Of a DNA stretch of 64,000 nt, positions 33,803-42,537 are shown piece after piece. Origin of the DNA: CAVVEQ01 sp963747315 (lineage in GTDB: Bacteria; Chloroflexota; Anaerolineae; Anaerolineales; Anaerolineaceae). Position 1 is the first letter of the stretch. Each line of letters begins with the position of its first letter. The notes under the pieces are model-generated. The model ran no database searches. It was not told the DNA's origin and saw only the letters and a list, made by a program, of their open reading frames with translations. The stretch is taken from the NCBI GenBank assembly GCA_963747315.1, contig CAVVEQ010000007.1, positions 62,001-126,000 of the forward strand, written 5' to 3'. Made by a program: the position numbers and the translations under genes.

Positions 33803-34984
33803 ATGGATATATTCAGTAAATGCGGCGCGTACACCGAAGCGAAAGAGGTAATGGCCACCGGCCTATACCCCTACTTCATCCCCCTGGAAAAAAATGAAGG
33901 CACCGAGGCGATCATCGAAGGTCACCGCCTGATCATGTGCGGCTCCAATAATTATCTCGGCCTCACAACCCATCCCAAAGTACGCCAGGCTGCCATCGAT
34001 GCCATCCAGAAATACGGCACAAGCTGCACCGGTTCGCGCTTCCTAAACGGCACGCTGGAGATGCACGAACGCCTGGAGCATGAGCTGGCAGAATGGGTCG
34101 GCAAGGATGCCACCCTGGTCTTTTCCACCGGAATGCAGACGAACCTGGGCGTGGTCAGTTCGCTCATCGGGCGCATGGACGTGGCGGTAATGGATAAGGG
34201 CGACCACGCCAGCATCGTGGATGGCGCCAGGCTTTCCTACGGCTCGATCGAGCGCTTTCAGCATAACGACCCGGTGCACCTCGAACGGGTGTTGGCATCC
34301 ATTCCTGAGGATCGAGGCAAGCTGTTGATCGTTGATGGGCTTTACAGCATGGAAGGTGATATCGCCGACCTGCCAGCCATTTATCCAATCTGTAAAAAAT
34401 ATGGGGCCAGGTTGATGGTGGATGATGCGCATGCCATGGGCGTGCTCGGGGGAGGGCGGGGTACCGCGGCTCATTTTGGAATGAACAGCGAGGTGGACCT
34501 GATCATGTCCACCTTCAGCAAGTCCTTCGCCTCGCTGGGTGGGTTCATCGCTGGATCCGAAGAGGTCATCCACTTCATCAAGCACAATGCCCGCGCGCTG
34601 ATCTTCAGCGCCAGCATGCCACCCGCCTCCACCGCCGCCGCCCTGGCTGCCCTGGATGTGATGCGCCAGGAACCTGAGCGGGTAGAAACCCTGCAGAGGA
34701 ACGCAGCCATGATGCACAAGGGTTTCAAGGAACTGGGCTTCGATACCGGGCATTCGGTCACGCCCATCATTCCCATCATCATCGGCGATAACCAGCGCAC
34801 TTTGATGACCTGGAAGAAACTTTTCGAGGCCGGTGTGTTTGTCAACCCCGTTCTCGCTCCAGCCACGCCCCCGGGAAGGCAGCTCCTGCGTACCAGCTAT
34901 ATGGCTACCCACACCGAGGACCAGTTGAACCGCGTGCTCGAGATCTTTGCCAAAGTAGGCCGGGAGATGGGCTTGATCCCCTGA
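33803..34984 (+). CDS. Alpha-oxoamine synthase, serine palmitoyltransferase-like
   Basis: 393 residues, full length. A PLP-dependent fold-type I enzyme: the PLP lysine is Lys240 in MSTFSKSFASLGGF. PLP-ring residues are His134 (KGDHASIVD) and Asp207/His210 (VDDAHAMGVLG). The substrate-region GSNNYLGLTTHP near residue 48 and TGSRFLNGT near 76 are typical of the family. The N-terminus GLYPYFIPLE is the pattern of bacterial soluble SPT rather than 8-amino-7-oxononanoate synthase or glycine C-acetyltransferase. It would join an acyl thioester with serine or glycine to give a 3-keto sphingoid base. It is alone, with no other sphingolipid or biotin gene next to it. Confidence 0.82.
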   Translation: MDIFSKCGAYTEAKEVMATGLYPYFIPLEKNEGTEAIIEGHRLIMCGSNNYLGLTTHPKVRQAAIDAIQKYGTSCTGSRFLNGTLEMHERLEHELAEWVGKDATLVFSTGMQTNLGVVSSLIGRMDVAVMDKGDHASIVDGARLSYGSIERFQHNDPVHLERVLASIPEDRGKLLIVDGLYSMEGDIADLPAIYPICKKYGARLMVDDAHAMGVLGGGRGTAAHFGMNSEVDLIMSTFSKSFASLGGFIAGSEEVIHFIKHNARALIFSASMPPASTAAALAALDVMRQEPERVETLQRNAAMMHKGFKELGFDTGHSVTPIIPIIIGDNQRTLMTWKKLFEAGVFVNPVLAPATPPGRQLLRTSYMATHTEDQLNRVLEIFAKVGREMGLIP

Positions 34985-35005
34985 TGAGGTGAGTACAAAA
35001 ATAAA

Positions 35006-35037
35006 GCGGCTCTGGAGAACCTCCAGAGCCGCTTTTT
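35006..35037 (+). terminator. Terminator of the SPT-like gene, usable from both sides
   Basis: Perfect 12-bp stem GCGGCTCTGGAG / CTCCAGAGCCGC, loop AAC, then TTTTTCT. A-residues on the left side also give a T-run on the minus strand for the convergent DUF2812 gene. Confidence 0.88.
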
Positions 35038-35604
35038 CTATTCCTGAAGGGATTTTCTAAGTGAAATCACCCGGAGCGAGATTCGGATTACACCATACAG
35101 AAAAATGATCTTAATTGTCAATCCAAGCGAAAAGATGATAAAACTCCAGGGTTCAGGGAAGTCTGCATGCTGTGCCGTTAGTGACGGTGGTACGAATAAA
35201 ATTATCGTCGGTAGCAGAATAAGAAACAACACCAATAGACGCTGGTATTTCACCGACTTTGAACGATTATCATTATAAATCTCGGGGATCCTATCGTTCT
35301 CGGGAAGAATCCTGTAGTAATGCCAGTTTGACAAGGTGCACACCAGCTCCCAGCCTGCGTCGGCAAAGATCTGCCGGTATTCCTGGTAATCCTTGTCCAG
35401 TGTGAGCTTGTAATCCAGGCGGTACACCATTTTAATGGGTTCCCCTTTCTGGAAATTCCAGGTGAATGGCAGCGCACTGGTTAGGTGCCAACCCGAAGCC
35501 GACATTTCCTCCAGCCAGCGTTCCTCCTTTTCGTCCTCCCAGGCAAAGATCAAGCGGTGAACGGTTTTGGTTTCCACAGGGATAAAGTATTTCCTTTCAG
35601 TCAC
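35038..35604 (-). CDS. DUF2812 membrane protein
   Basis: 188 residues. The N-terminal soluble part has FAWEDEKEERWLEEMSASGW and WELVCTLSNWHYYR, the signature of DUF2812. Two transmembrane segments are at about 119-140 and 151-175. The start overlaps the end of the PadR gene by 8 bp, so translation is coupled. DUF2812 genes are regularly found behind PadR regulators; the membrane protein is presumably the regulated output, with unknown function. Confidence 0.85.
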   Translation of the reverse strand: MTERKYFIPVETKTVHRLIFAWEDEKEERWLEEMSASGWHLTSALPFTWNFQKGEPIKMVYRLDYKLTLDKDYQEYRQIFADAGWELVCTLSNWHYYRILPENDRIPEIYNDNRSKSVKYQRLLVLFLILLPTIILFVPPSLTAQHADFPEPWSFIIFSLGLTIKIIFLYGVIRISLRVISLRKSLQE

Positions 35605-35944
35605 TCTTGCCTCCCAAGTTAAGCATCAAACGCCCGTTGCGCGCCATCTCCTCAAGACGGGCGATCTCATGGACTGCTACAGCCCGTCCGGCGGGGGTCA
35701 TGCAATACGCTTTTCGCCGCTCCGATCCGGAACCGTCATCCGCAGATTCGATAAGCCCGTTCTGCTGGAGGTTGGATAGCGCACCATAGAGGGTCCCCGG
35801 GCCAAGTTGCACCCTGTCTCCGCTAAGATCCTTCACCTTCTGCATGATCCCATATCCGTGCAGCGGACTGGCTACCGCCACAAGGATGTAATAGGAGGCT
35901 TCAGTGAGCGGGGAGTTCTTTTCAATAAGTTTATCCAGGGTCAT
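35597..35944 (-). CDS. PadR-family transcriptional regulator
   Basis: 115 residues. The winged helix of PadR has TEASYYILVAVASPLHGYGI, then VQLGPGTLYGALSNLQQNGL and ERRKAYCMTPAGRAV. The C-terminal dimerisation helix is short, as in PadR-s2 proteins. It probably represses its own operon, including the overlapping DUF2812 gene. A 15-bp tandem repeat directly upstream is the likely binding site. Confidence 0.9.
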   Translation of the reverse strand: MTLDKLIEKNSPLTEASYYILVAVASPLHGYGIMQKVKDLSGDRVQLGPGTLYGALSNLQQNGLIESADDGSGSERRKAYCMTPAGRAVAVHEIARLEEMARNGRLMLNLGGKSD

Positions 35945-35960
35945 ATATCACCTTACGTAG

Positions 35961-35990
35961 TATCGTATCTCGTTATATCGTATGTCGTTA
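35961..35990. promoter_or_regulatory. Tandem 15-bp repeat upstream of padR
   Basis: TATCGTATCTCGTTA (35961-35975) is followed immediately by TATCGTATGTCGTTA (35976-35990), with one mismatch. It lies 17 bp before the PadR start and covers the expected promoter. Confidence 0.5.
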
Positions 35991-36075
35991 TAATAACAAC
36001 AGCTTGATGGTTTGTCAAGATGGCAAAAAACGACCTGGATGGGTCGTTTAAAATTGTGTAGGATGGGATCGTGTC

Positions 36076-37518
36076 TTAACCTTTGAGTTGTTTCTGCAAT
36101 TCCTCCCGCACCAGGTCGGGATTGGCTTTGCCCCCCGCCTCCCGCATCACCTGGCCGAAGAGCCATTGTTCTACGGTAGGTTTACCAGAGTGGTATTTTT
36201 CCACCGCACCGGGGTTTGCTGCCAGCACGTTCGCGACCACCTTGCGGATGGCATCCTTATCGGTAACCTGCTGCAGGCCTTCAGCGGAAACGATCTGAGC
36301 CGGGTCACCGCCCTCAACTAGCGTACGCGCCAGGATGCGCTTGGCAGTGGCCTGGTTGATCTCCCCCTTATGCACCATGTTGATCAGGCTGGCAAGTGAA
36401 AGAGGAGGAACCTTGATCTGCCCGATCTCACACCCGCTTTCCTTCATCCAGGCAAAGATCTCCCCTGTGATCCACTTGACCGCCTCGCGGGGTTCCGCCC
36501 CCGAGCGGACCGTCTCCTCGAAATAATCCGCAAGGGATACTTCCTCGGCAAGCAGGCTGGTTTCTGATTTCGTGAGCCCATACTCGCGGATGAACCTTTG
36601 CTGCCTTTCCCTCGGGAGTTCAGGCTGCCCGCTGCGGATGCGCTCCAGCCAATCCTTCCCGACCATTAGAGGGGGAAGGTCAGGTTCGGGGAAGTAGCGG
36701 TAATCATGCGAATCTTCCTTGGTACGCTGGGAGTAGGTGACCCCGGCGAGGTCATCCCATCCGAGCGTCTCCTGCTCCACTTCTCCGCCGCGGTTCAACG
36801 TGTTCTGCTGAATTTCTAGCTGGTAGCGGATGGCGCGCTCCATGGCGCGGAAGCTGTTGAGATTCTTGATCTCCACACGTGTGCCAAGCTCATCACGTCC
36901 CGCCGGACGCAGAGAGACATTGGCCTCAAAACGGATGACGCCCTTTTCCATATCCCCGGAGTTGACCCCCAAGGCCTGCAGAACCGATCTGAGTGCCCGC
37001 GCATAGGCGCTGGCTTCCTCCGCCGAGTGCATGTCCGGCTCCGAAACGATCTCCAGCAGCGGCACCCCGGCCCGGTTCAGATCCACGAGGGAATAATCCT
37101 CCTGATCTGTGTGGACGTGGGTCAGCTTTCCGGTATCCTCCTCAAGGTGTACGCGTCGGATGCGGGCATTCTTTTCGCTCCCCGCCACCGAAAAGGCGAT
37201 GTTGCCGTGCTCCGCCAGGGGCGATTCGAACTGGGATATCTGGTAACCCTTGGGGAGGTCGGGGTAGAAATAATTTTTCCGAACGAAGATGCTTTGCGGT
37301 GCTACCTTGCAGCCCAGTGCCAGCGCCACCCGCAGGGCATATTCCACCGCCTTTTCGTTCAGCACCGGCAGGGCTCCGGGCAATCCTTCGCATACAGGGC
37401 AGACTGCGCTGTTGGGCGGCGCGGAAACCGAATCCACCACCGCGCAGGCGCAGAACATTTTGGAGCGGGTGGCTAATTCCGCGTGAACCTCGAGACCAAT
37501 ATCGGCAGTGAATTGCAT
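36076..37518 (-). CDS. gatB: Aspartyl/glutamyl-tRNA amidotransferase subunit B
   Basis: 480 residues, normal length. The N-terminus FTADIGLEVHAELATRSKMF and the catalytic-domain motifs NRAGVPLLEIVSEPDM and DLPKGYQISQ-like KGYQISQFESPLAEHG are present. Zinc-type cysteines appear near the N-terminus (CACAVVD, VCPVCEGLPGALP). The C-terminal YqeY-like tail (about 330-480) contains AAQIV-like QIVSAEGLQQVTD. It transamidates Glu-tRNA(Gln) or Asp-tRNA(Asn) with GatA and GatC, which are not in this window. The M42 peptidase gene ends 9 bp upstream, so the two are probably co-transcribed. Confidence 0.96.
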   Translation of the reverse strand: MQFTADIGLEVHAELATRSKMFCACAVVDSVSAPPNSAVCPVCEGLPGALPVLNEKAVEYALRVALALGCKVAPQSIFVRKNYFYPDLPKGYQISQFESPLAEHGNIAFSVAGSEKNARIRRVHLEEDTGKLTHVHTDQEDYSLVDLNRAGVPLLEIVSEPDMHSAEEASAYARALRSVLQALGVNSGDMEKGVIRFEANVSLRPAGRDELGTRVEIKNLNSFRAMERAIRYQLEIQQNTLNRGGEVEQETLGWDDLAGVTYSQRTKEDSHDYRYFPEPDLPPLMVGKDWLERIRSGQPELPRERQQRFIREYGLTKSETSLLAEEVSLADYFEETVRSGAEPREAVKWITGEIFAWMKESGCEIGQIKVPPLSLASLINMVHKGEINQATAKRILARTLVEGGDPAQIVSAEGLQQVTDKDAIRKVVANVLAANPGAVEKYHSGKPTVEQWLFGQVMREAGGKANPDLVREELQKQLKG

Positions 37519-37527
37519 ACCGTTCTT

Positions 37528-38577
37528 TTAACTCGATTCTTCCAGCAAATAAGCCTGCACCCAGGCAGTGGTAGCCTTCAGAGCATCGATGTGCGTCCGT
37601 TCGTAGTGGTGCGAAGCATCCACGCCCGGACCGATCAGGGCAACCGCCACATTCCCACCCGCGCTCAGGAACGCGCCACCGTCGGAGCCGTAGTGTGGGT
37701 AAATATCCACTTTATATGGTATTTTTTGATCGTCTGCCAGCTTGCGGAGTCTTTGCGAAAACCCGTGATGGTAAGGGCCATTGGAATCCTTGACGCAGAT
37801 AGTGGTATGAAATTCATCGGATGTCTGCCCTTCCCCCACTGCCGCCATATCCACCACCAGGAGTTCTTCCGCTTCCGGTGGGATGCCAGCAGCCGCACCG
37901 TGGCCGACTTCTTCAAAATTGCTGATCAGGAAATGGGAGGTGTGAACCGGACGCTGGTTATTATCGTGGAGCGTTTTAATCGCGGAAACCAGGCAGGCAA
38001 CACCGGCCTTATCATCCAGGTGGCGGGAGCGGATAAAACCATTTACCACCTCCACACGGGGATCAATCGCTACGTAGTCCCCCACGTCGATCCCGAGCTT
38101 CTCTACTTCCTCGGCGGTATGGACAAATTCGTCCAGGCGGATCTCCATGACTTCGTCCTCGCGTTTGAGGTCAACCTGCCTGCCGTGCACATGAATGGAG
38201 GCCTTATTGATCATAATTGAGCCGCGGAAAGATTTACCTGAAGAGGACGAAAAGACAGTACAGCCCTCGCCCTCGACGGAATTCCAGGCGTACCCACCAA
38301 GCTGGGTGAGCAGCAAGCGGCCGGTGGGTTTGATGGCTTTAACCATCGCGCCCAGGGTATCCACATGCGCGGTGAGGGCACGCTCGTGGCCCTTTTTTAT
38401 TCCCGTGAGGCTCGCCAGGAGTGCTCCTTTGTGGGTTCGTTGCAGCCTGATCCCTGGAATGGTTGAGAGGGTTTTTTCACAGAATTCAATCGCCCCCTCC
38501 GTGTAACCGGATGGGCTGGGGGTATTTAACAGGTCAACCAGGAATTTTTCTAAATATTTTTCATCGATTCCGTGCAT
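37528..38577 (-). CDS. M42-family aminopeptidase (glutamyl/deblocking type)
   Basis: 349 residues. Metal ligands and catalytic residues appear as LTAHVDTLG, SRHLDDKAGVA, FEEVGHGAAAG, VDMAAVG and HYERTHI; YPHYGSDGGAFL near the C-terminus is typical of M42. These enzymes form 12-subunit tetrahedral particles that trim peptides. The gene precedes gatB by 9 bp on the same strand. Confidence 0.92.
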   Translation of the reverse strand: MHGIDEKYLEKFLVDLLNTPSPSGYTEGAIEFCEKTLSTIPGIRLQRTHKGALLASLTGIKKGHERALTAHVDTLGAMVKAIKPTGRLLLTQLGGYAWNSVEGEGCTVFSSSSGKSFRGSIMINKASIHVHGRQVDLKREDEVMEIRLDEFVHTAEEVEKLGIDVGDYVAIDPRVEVVNGFIRSRHLDDKAGVACLVSAIKTLHDNNQRPVHTSHFLISNFEEVGHGAAAGIPPEAEELLVVDMAAVGEGQTSDEFHTTICVKDSNGPYHHGFSQRLRKLADDQKIPYKVDIYPHYGSDGGAFLSAGGNVAVALIGPGVDASHHYERTHIDALKATTAWVQAYLLEESS

Positions 38578-38631
38578 GGAATTCTCCTTGGTCTGGTAAA
38601 CCTGTGATTAGCACAATGGTTTTCTGGCGTG

Positions 38632-39057
38632 TTATCCGAAATTGACGCCCTCAAACGCGCCGATCCTCTCCCGCCACTTCACCGGCACCGGGATACTCTG
38701 GTGGGTGTGGTAATCGTAGGCGACCATCACAGTCTCAGATTTCACCAGCACCCCACCGCTTTCTTCTTCGACCACCTCGTACTCAAAAAGCATGCTCTTG
38801 GTACCGATCTTTGCAACCCGCACCCCAACGCGGATCTTATGCTCCAGCTCGATGGGCGCTAGGTAGGAAAGGTGCACGTCGGCCACGATCAAACCGAGAT
38901 CAAAAAACGATTTGCCGTCGAACAGCCCCAGTTCCATCAGGTATGAAAAACGGGCATGCTCAAGCAGGGAGAGGGTTCGCACGTTATTGATGTGCCACTG
39001 CGGATCCAGGTCGCTGTATCGCAGCTGCATGGGTAAGGTGAATTTGAATGATGCCAT
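38632..39057 (-). CDS. Acyl-CoA thioesterase, 4HBT hotdog fold
   Basis: 141 residues from MASFKFTLPM at 39055-39057. The motif RYSDLDPQWHINNVRTLSLL contains the catalytic aspartate and is the hallmark of YbgC/FcbC-type thioesterases; HLSYLAPIELEHKIRVGVRV follows. A longer in-frame start at 39096 exists, but TATAAT (39063-39068, minus strand) ends 6 nt before the chosen ATG, so the mRNA is probably leaderless from 39057. The substrate is unknown. Confidence 0.85.
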   Translation of the reverse strand: MASFKFTLPMQLRYSDLDPQWHINNVRTLSLLEHARFSYLMELGLFDGKSFFDLGLIVADVHLSYLAPIELEHKIRVGVRVAKIGTKSMLFEYEVVEEESGGVLVKSETVMVAYDYHTHQSIPVPVKWRERIGAFEGVNFG

Positions 39058-39210
39058 GTCTGAATTATATCTTTGGCAGGGGTTTTCTACACGCATTTCC
39101 CCACTTATCCCGCGATGATTTTATGACCTTCATCACTTGCTCAAGTTACCTCTTGCGCGTATACTCATATTCAGACAATTTTTACCGATTTTGTTTTTAG
39201 CGAGGTCCGT

Positions 39211-39621
39211 ATGCAGATAACAAAACAGGCTGATTATGCCCTTCGGGCAGTTCTGTACCTCTCCAGGATCGAACCTGATCAAAAAGCTTCCACCGCGCTG
39301 ATCGCCAAAACGCAGAAGATCCCGCCCAGCTTCCTGGCCAAGATCATTTCCCAGCTTTCCATCGCGGGAATCATCCATACTTCGCGCGGGGCTCATGGCG
39401 GTGTCGCCCTGGCGCACCCGCCTTCCGAGGTCACCCTTCTGGATGTGGTGGAAGCCATCGACGGACCCATTAATTTGAACGATTGCACTCATGCGAAGTC
39501 TGAGTGCCCCTTCGGCGATGATTGCCCGCTGCAGGAAGTCTGGTGTTCCACCCAGGAAGACCTGGTTGAAAAACTGCGCGCCACGAATTTTGCGCAATTC
39601 AACAAAAACGGTCATCATTGA
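39211..39621 (+). CDS. Rrf2-family regulator with cysteine cluster
   Basis: 136 residues. The Rrf2 winged helix has MQITKQADYALRAVLYLSRI and IPPSFLAKIISQLSIAGIIH followed by RGAHGGVALAHPP. Four cysteines near 92-112 (NDCTHAKSECPFGDDCPLQE and VWCST) include the three spaced like the Fe-S ligands of IscR/NsrR. It is probably a redox or NO sensor. The start follows AGCGAGG. A small hypothetical gene follows 25 bp later. Confidence 0.9.
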   Translation: MQITKQADYALRAVLYLSRIEPDQKASTALIAKTQKIPPSFLAKIISQLSIAGIIHTSRGAHGGVALAHPPSEVTLLDVVEAIDGPINLNDCTHAKSECPFGDDCPLQEVWCSTQEDLVEKLRATNFAQFNKNGHH

Positions 39622-39646
39622 TTCTCGGTATCATCCGGACACAAAC

Positions 39647-39904
39647 ATGCCAACAGGAACTGCCGTCAACCGACAGTGGATCGTCATCACCCGTGAGGGA
39701 AATTTTGTCATCGATTGGGGCGACAATCTCTTCCAGGACCTGATCAGCGGGGAATTCGTTCCGATCGGCGAGGCGGATATCAGCCACCACCCCTCCGAAA
39801 GCGAACTGGACTGGCTGATGCACATCGACCGGGTTTCTTCATACGATTCAAAGATGGTCTATATCCACAACCTGCCCGAGCGTCCCCAGAGGACGATCGA
39901 TTAG
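39647..39904 (+). CDS. Small hypothetical protein
   Basis: 85 residues from the ATG at 39647, 25 bp after the Rrf2 gene. It reads WIVITREGNFVIDWGDNLFQ and DWLMHIDRVSSYDSKMVYIH. It has no membrane segment or cysteine. I do not recognise the family. Position suggests that it shares the Rrf2 transcript, which ends at the terminator at 39922. Confidence 0.55.
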   Translation: MPTGTAVNRQWIVITREGNFVIDWGDNLFQDLISGEFVPIGEADISHHPSESELDWLMHIDRVSSYDSKMVYIHNLPERPQRTID

Positions 39905-39921
39905 CAGGGACACCTCCCCCG

Positions 39922-39954
39922 GCCTCCCACACCACCGGGAGGCTTTCTTTTTTG
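39922..39954 (+). terminator. Terminator after the Rrf2 unit
   Basis: GCCTCCC / GGGAGGC stem with an 8-nt loop, followed by TTTCTTTTTTG. Confidence 0.8.
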
Positions 39955-39958
39955 TAAT

Positions 39959-41144
39959 ATGACGACCAAACAACCCTCCCTCGCTTTCGACCTCGGGCTG
40001 CTGACTGTCCTGCGGGCTGTGCTGCAGACCATCACCCGTATGGTCTATCCCTTCCTGGCAGTCTTTGCCCGCGGGATGGGGGTGGAGATCACCTCTATCA
40101 CTACCGCGCTGGGCATTTCCATGCTCACTGCCCTGCTCGGCCCCCTGCTGGCGCCGCTTAGCGACCGTTACGGGCGGCGGGCGGGCATCCTGTTGGGGGT
40201 TTCGATCTTCACCCTCAGCGCCGCGCTGGTAGCCGTTTTTCCGGGCTTCCCCGCCTTCGCTGTATCACTCTTCCTCGGCAACCTGGCAATCAACATCTTC
40301 CTGCCCGCTGTTTTCGCCTTCCTCAGCGACCGAACCTCCTATTCTCGCCGTGGTTTCGTGATGGGTATCTTTGAAATTAGCTGGGCTGCCAGTTTCTTCA
40401 TCGTCGTTCCTCTAATGGGTTTGCTCATCCAGAATTTCGGTTGGCAGAGCGCCTTTGCCGCCCTGGCATTGATGGGAATGATCGGGGTGGTTTGCCGTGA
40501 TCGCCTTTATCCCTGCCACCCGGCCGCCTGCCGCCGCTAATACCGGTGAACCAATCCATCTCCGGGCGATCTTCACAACCCGCAACGCGGTTCTCCTGAT
40601 GGTGTTCGGCCTTTTCTTTGCCGCGGGTAACGAGCTCATCTCGGTAATGTTCGGCGTGTGGATCGAGGATACCTTCGCCCTGCAGATCGCCGCCCTGGGG
40701 GCGGCCTCGGCAGTGCTGGGTCTCTCCGAACTGGGAGGGGAAGGGCTCTCCGCCGCCATCACCGACCGCTTCGGCAAGGAACGCACGATCGCGCTGGGAT
40801 TGATCATCAACATCGCTGCACTTGCTGCTTTTCCGCTGCTCCGGCATACCTATCCCGGCGCACTCACCTGGCTGTTCATTATCTATTTCAGTTTCGAATT
40901 GGCCATGGTCAGCAGTATCTCGCTCGCCAGCGAGGTGATGCCCGGTATGCGCGCCACTTTGTTGGCCGCATATATCGCCTCTCACGCCGTTGCCCGCATG
41001 CTGGGCGATTTGGCCGCCCCCTATCTCTACGCTCAGGGCTTCTGGCTCAATGCGGTCGCCTGCCTGGTACTCAACCTTTTTGCACTGTTGGTCCTTCGTT
41101 TTATTCGGGTTGGAAAGGCGAGCGCGCCTCCCCCTGCTATCTGA
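39959..41144 (+). pseudogene. MFS transporter, one frameshift
   Basis: A 12-segment major-facilitator protein of about 394 residues. The first half (39959 to about 40495) has the MFS loop motif LSDRYGRRAG between TM2 and TM3. After an indel near 40490-40500 (...MIGVV | AFIPATRP) the second half continues in another frame with ITDRFGKERTIALGL. Both halves are well conserved, so the break is likely a base-call error. The ATG at 39959 overlaps the T-run of the preceding terminator. The substrate is not predictable. Confidence 0.8.
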
Positions 41145-41161
41145 CAACCCTGCTTTATCAC

Positions 41162-41190
41162 TTGAAAAAAGCAGATTTTTCCTGTATAAA
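41162..41190 (+). promoter_or_regulatory. Promoter of hutI
   Basis: TTGAAA (41162-41167), 17-bp spacer, TATAAA (41185-41190). The chosen ATG is at 41216. Confidence 0.65.
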
Positions 41191-41215
41191 TTTTTTTAAC
41201 ATATTGGCTTATGAA

Positions 41216-42487
41216 ATGCTGATCGTCAACTGCTCACAGGTGATCCCCTTAACCCCCTCACCCCAGCGCGGAAAGCAATTGGGGGAGCTGAATGCGCTTA
41301 CAGGGGCTGCGGTTCTCATCCAGGGAGAGAAGATCGTGGAGATCAGCCCGGAGGAAGCCCTCCTGCGCCGGTTTCCAACCGAGCCGCGCCTGGATGCGCG
41401 CGGGAAGGCGGTGCTGCCCGGTTTTGTGGACGCACACACCCACCTGGTTTTCGCCTCCGACCGCGCCGCGGAATTCGAAAGCCGCCTGCAGGGAAAAACG
41501 TACCAGGAGATCATGGCTGCGGGGGGTGGGATCAATTCCACGGTACGCGCCACCCGCGCCGCCAGCCGGGAGGACTTGCTCTCGCAATCCGGAAAACGGG
41601 CTGGGGGCATGCTCGCCCACGGCACCACCACCGCCGAGGCAAAGAGCGGTTATGGGTTGGAATTGGATTCCGAGCTAAAACAACTGGAAGTCCTGCTGGC
41701 CATGGATGAGGCTGGCCCGCTCTCCATTGTCCCCACATTTCTTGCGGCGCATGCCATCCCGCCCGAATTCGCTGGCGATGCGAGTGGATACACCAGCAAG
41801 ATCGTCGAACATATGCTTCCGGCACTTTTTTCCTGGTGGCAGCTCCACGCCACCGGAAGATCGCTCCCCTTTGTGGATGTTTTCTGCGAGCGCGGCGCTT
41901 TTACTCTGGCGCAGACTCGCGAGATCCTGGAAAAAGCCCGCGAGCTTGGGTTCCCCTTAAAAGCACACGTGGACGAATTCGAAAACCTGGGGGGGTGCCG
42001 ACTGGCGGTGGAATTGGGCGCGGTCTCAGTGGATCACCTGGTAAAAACCTCTATGGAAGAGCTCCACGCCCTGGCACAGAGCGAAACCGTTGCTGTTTCA
42101 CTGCCCTGCACTCCATTCGGGCTTGCAGATCCATCTTATACCAACGCCAAAGAAATTATTGCCGCGGATGGGCTGCTGGCCATCGCTTCCGACCTCAACC
42201 CCGGCACGGCCTGGTGCGAAAGCATGCAGTTCGTGATCGCGTTGGGGTGCCGATACCTGCGCCTTTCACCTGCCCAGGCGTTGGCCTGCGCCACGATCAA
42301 CGCAGCCGCGGCCATCAGCCGGGCGGAACGGATCGGATCCCTGCATCCCGGCAAGGATGCCGACCTGGTGATCCTTTCCGTGCCGGATTACCGCCAGATC
42401 GCTTACCGCTTTGGCGGCAACCTGGTGGCGCAGGTGATCAAAAAGGGCAGGCTGGTTGTGGATAGATCCGCCGAAGCTGTGATCTGA
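41216..42487 (+). CDS. hutI: Imidazolonepropionase
   Basis: 423 residues from the ATG at 41216. An amidohydrolase: metal-binding HxH in PGFVDAHTHLVFASDRAAEF, GTTTAEAKSGYGLELDSELK, further ligands in PTFLAAHAIPPEF and KAHVDEFENLGG, and IASDLNPGTAWCESM. It hydrolyses imidazolone-5-propionate to N-formimino-glutamate in histidine degradation. The other hut genes (hutH, hutU) are not in the window. The HD-domain gene follows 50 bp downstream. Confidence 0.95.
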   Translation: MLIVNCSQVIPLTPSPQRGKQLGELNALTGAAVLIQGEKIVEISPEEALLRRFPTEPRLDARGKAVLPGFVDAHTHLVFASDRAAEFESRLQGKTYQEIMAAGGGINSTVRATRAASREDLLSQSGKRAGGMLAHGTTTAEAKSGYGLELDSELKQLEVLLAMDEAGPLSIVPTFLAAHAIPPEFAGDASGYTSKIVEHMLPALFSWWQLHATGRSLPFVDVFCERGAFTLAQTREILEKARELGFPLKAHVDEFENLGGCRLAVELGAVSVDHLVKTSMEELHALAQSETVAVSLPCTPFGLADPSYTNAKEIIAADGLLAIASDLNPGTAWCESMQFVIALGCRYLRLSPAQALACATINAAAAISRAERIGSLHPGKDADLVILSVPDYRQIAYRFGGNLVAQVIKKGRLVVDRSAEAVI

Positions 42488-42537
42488 AGCGCCACCAATT
42501 GGGATAAAATTACCCCATCTCACCACAAGGAACAAAC

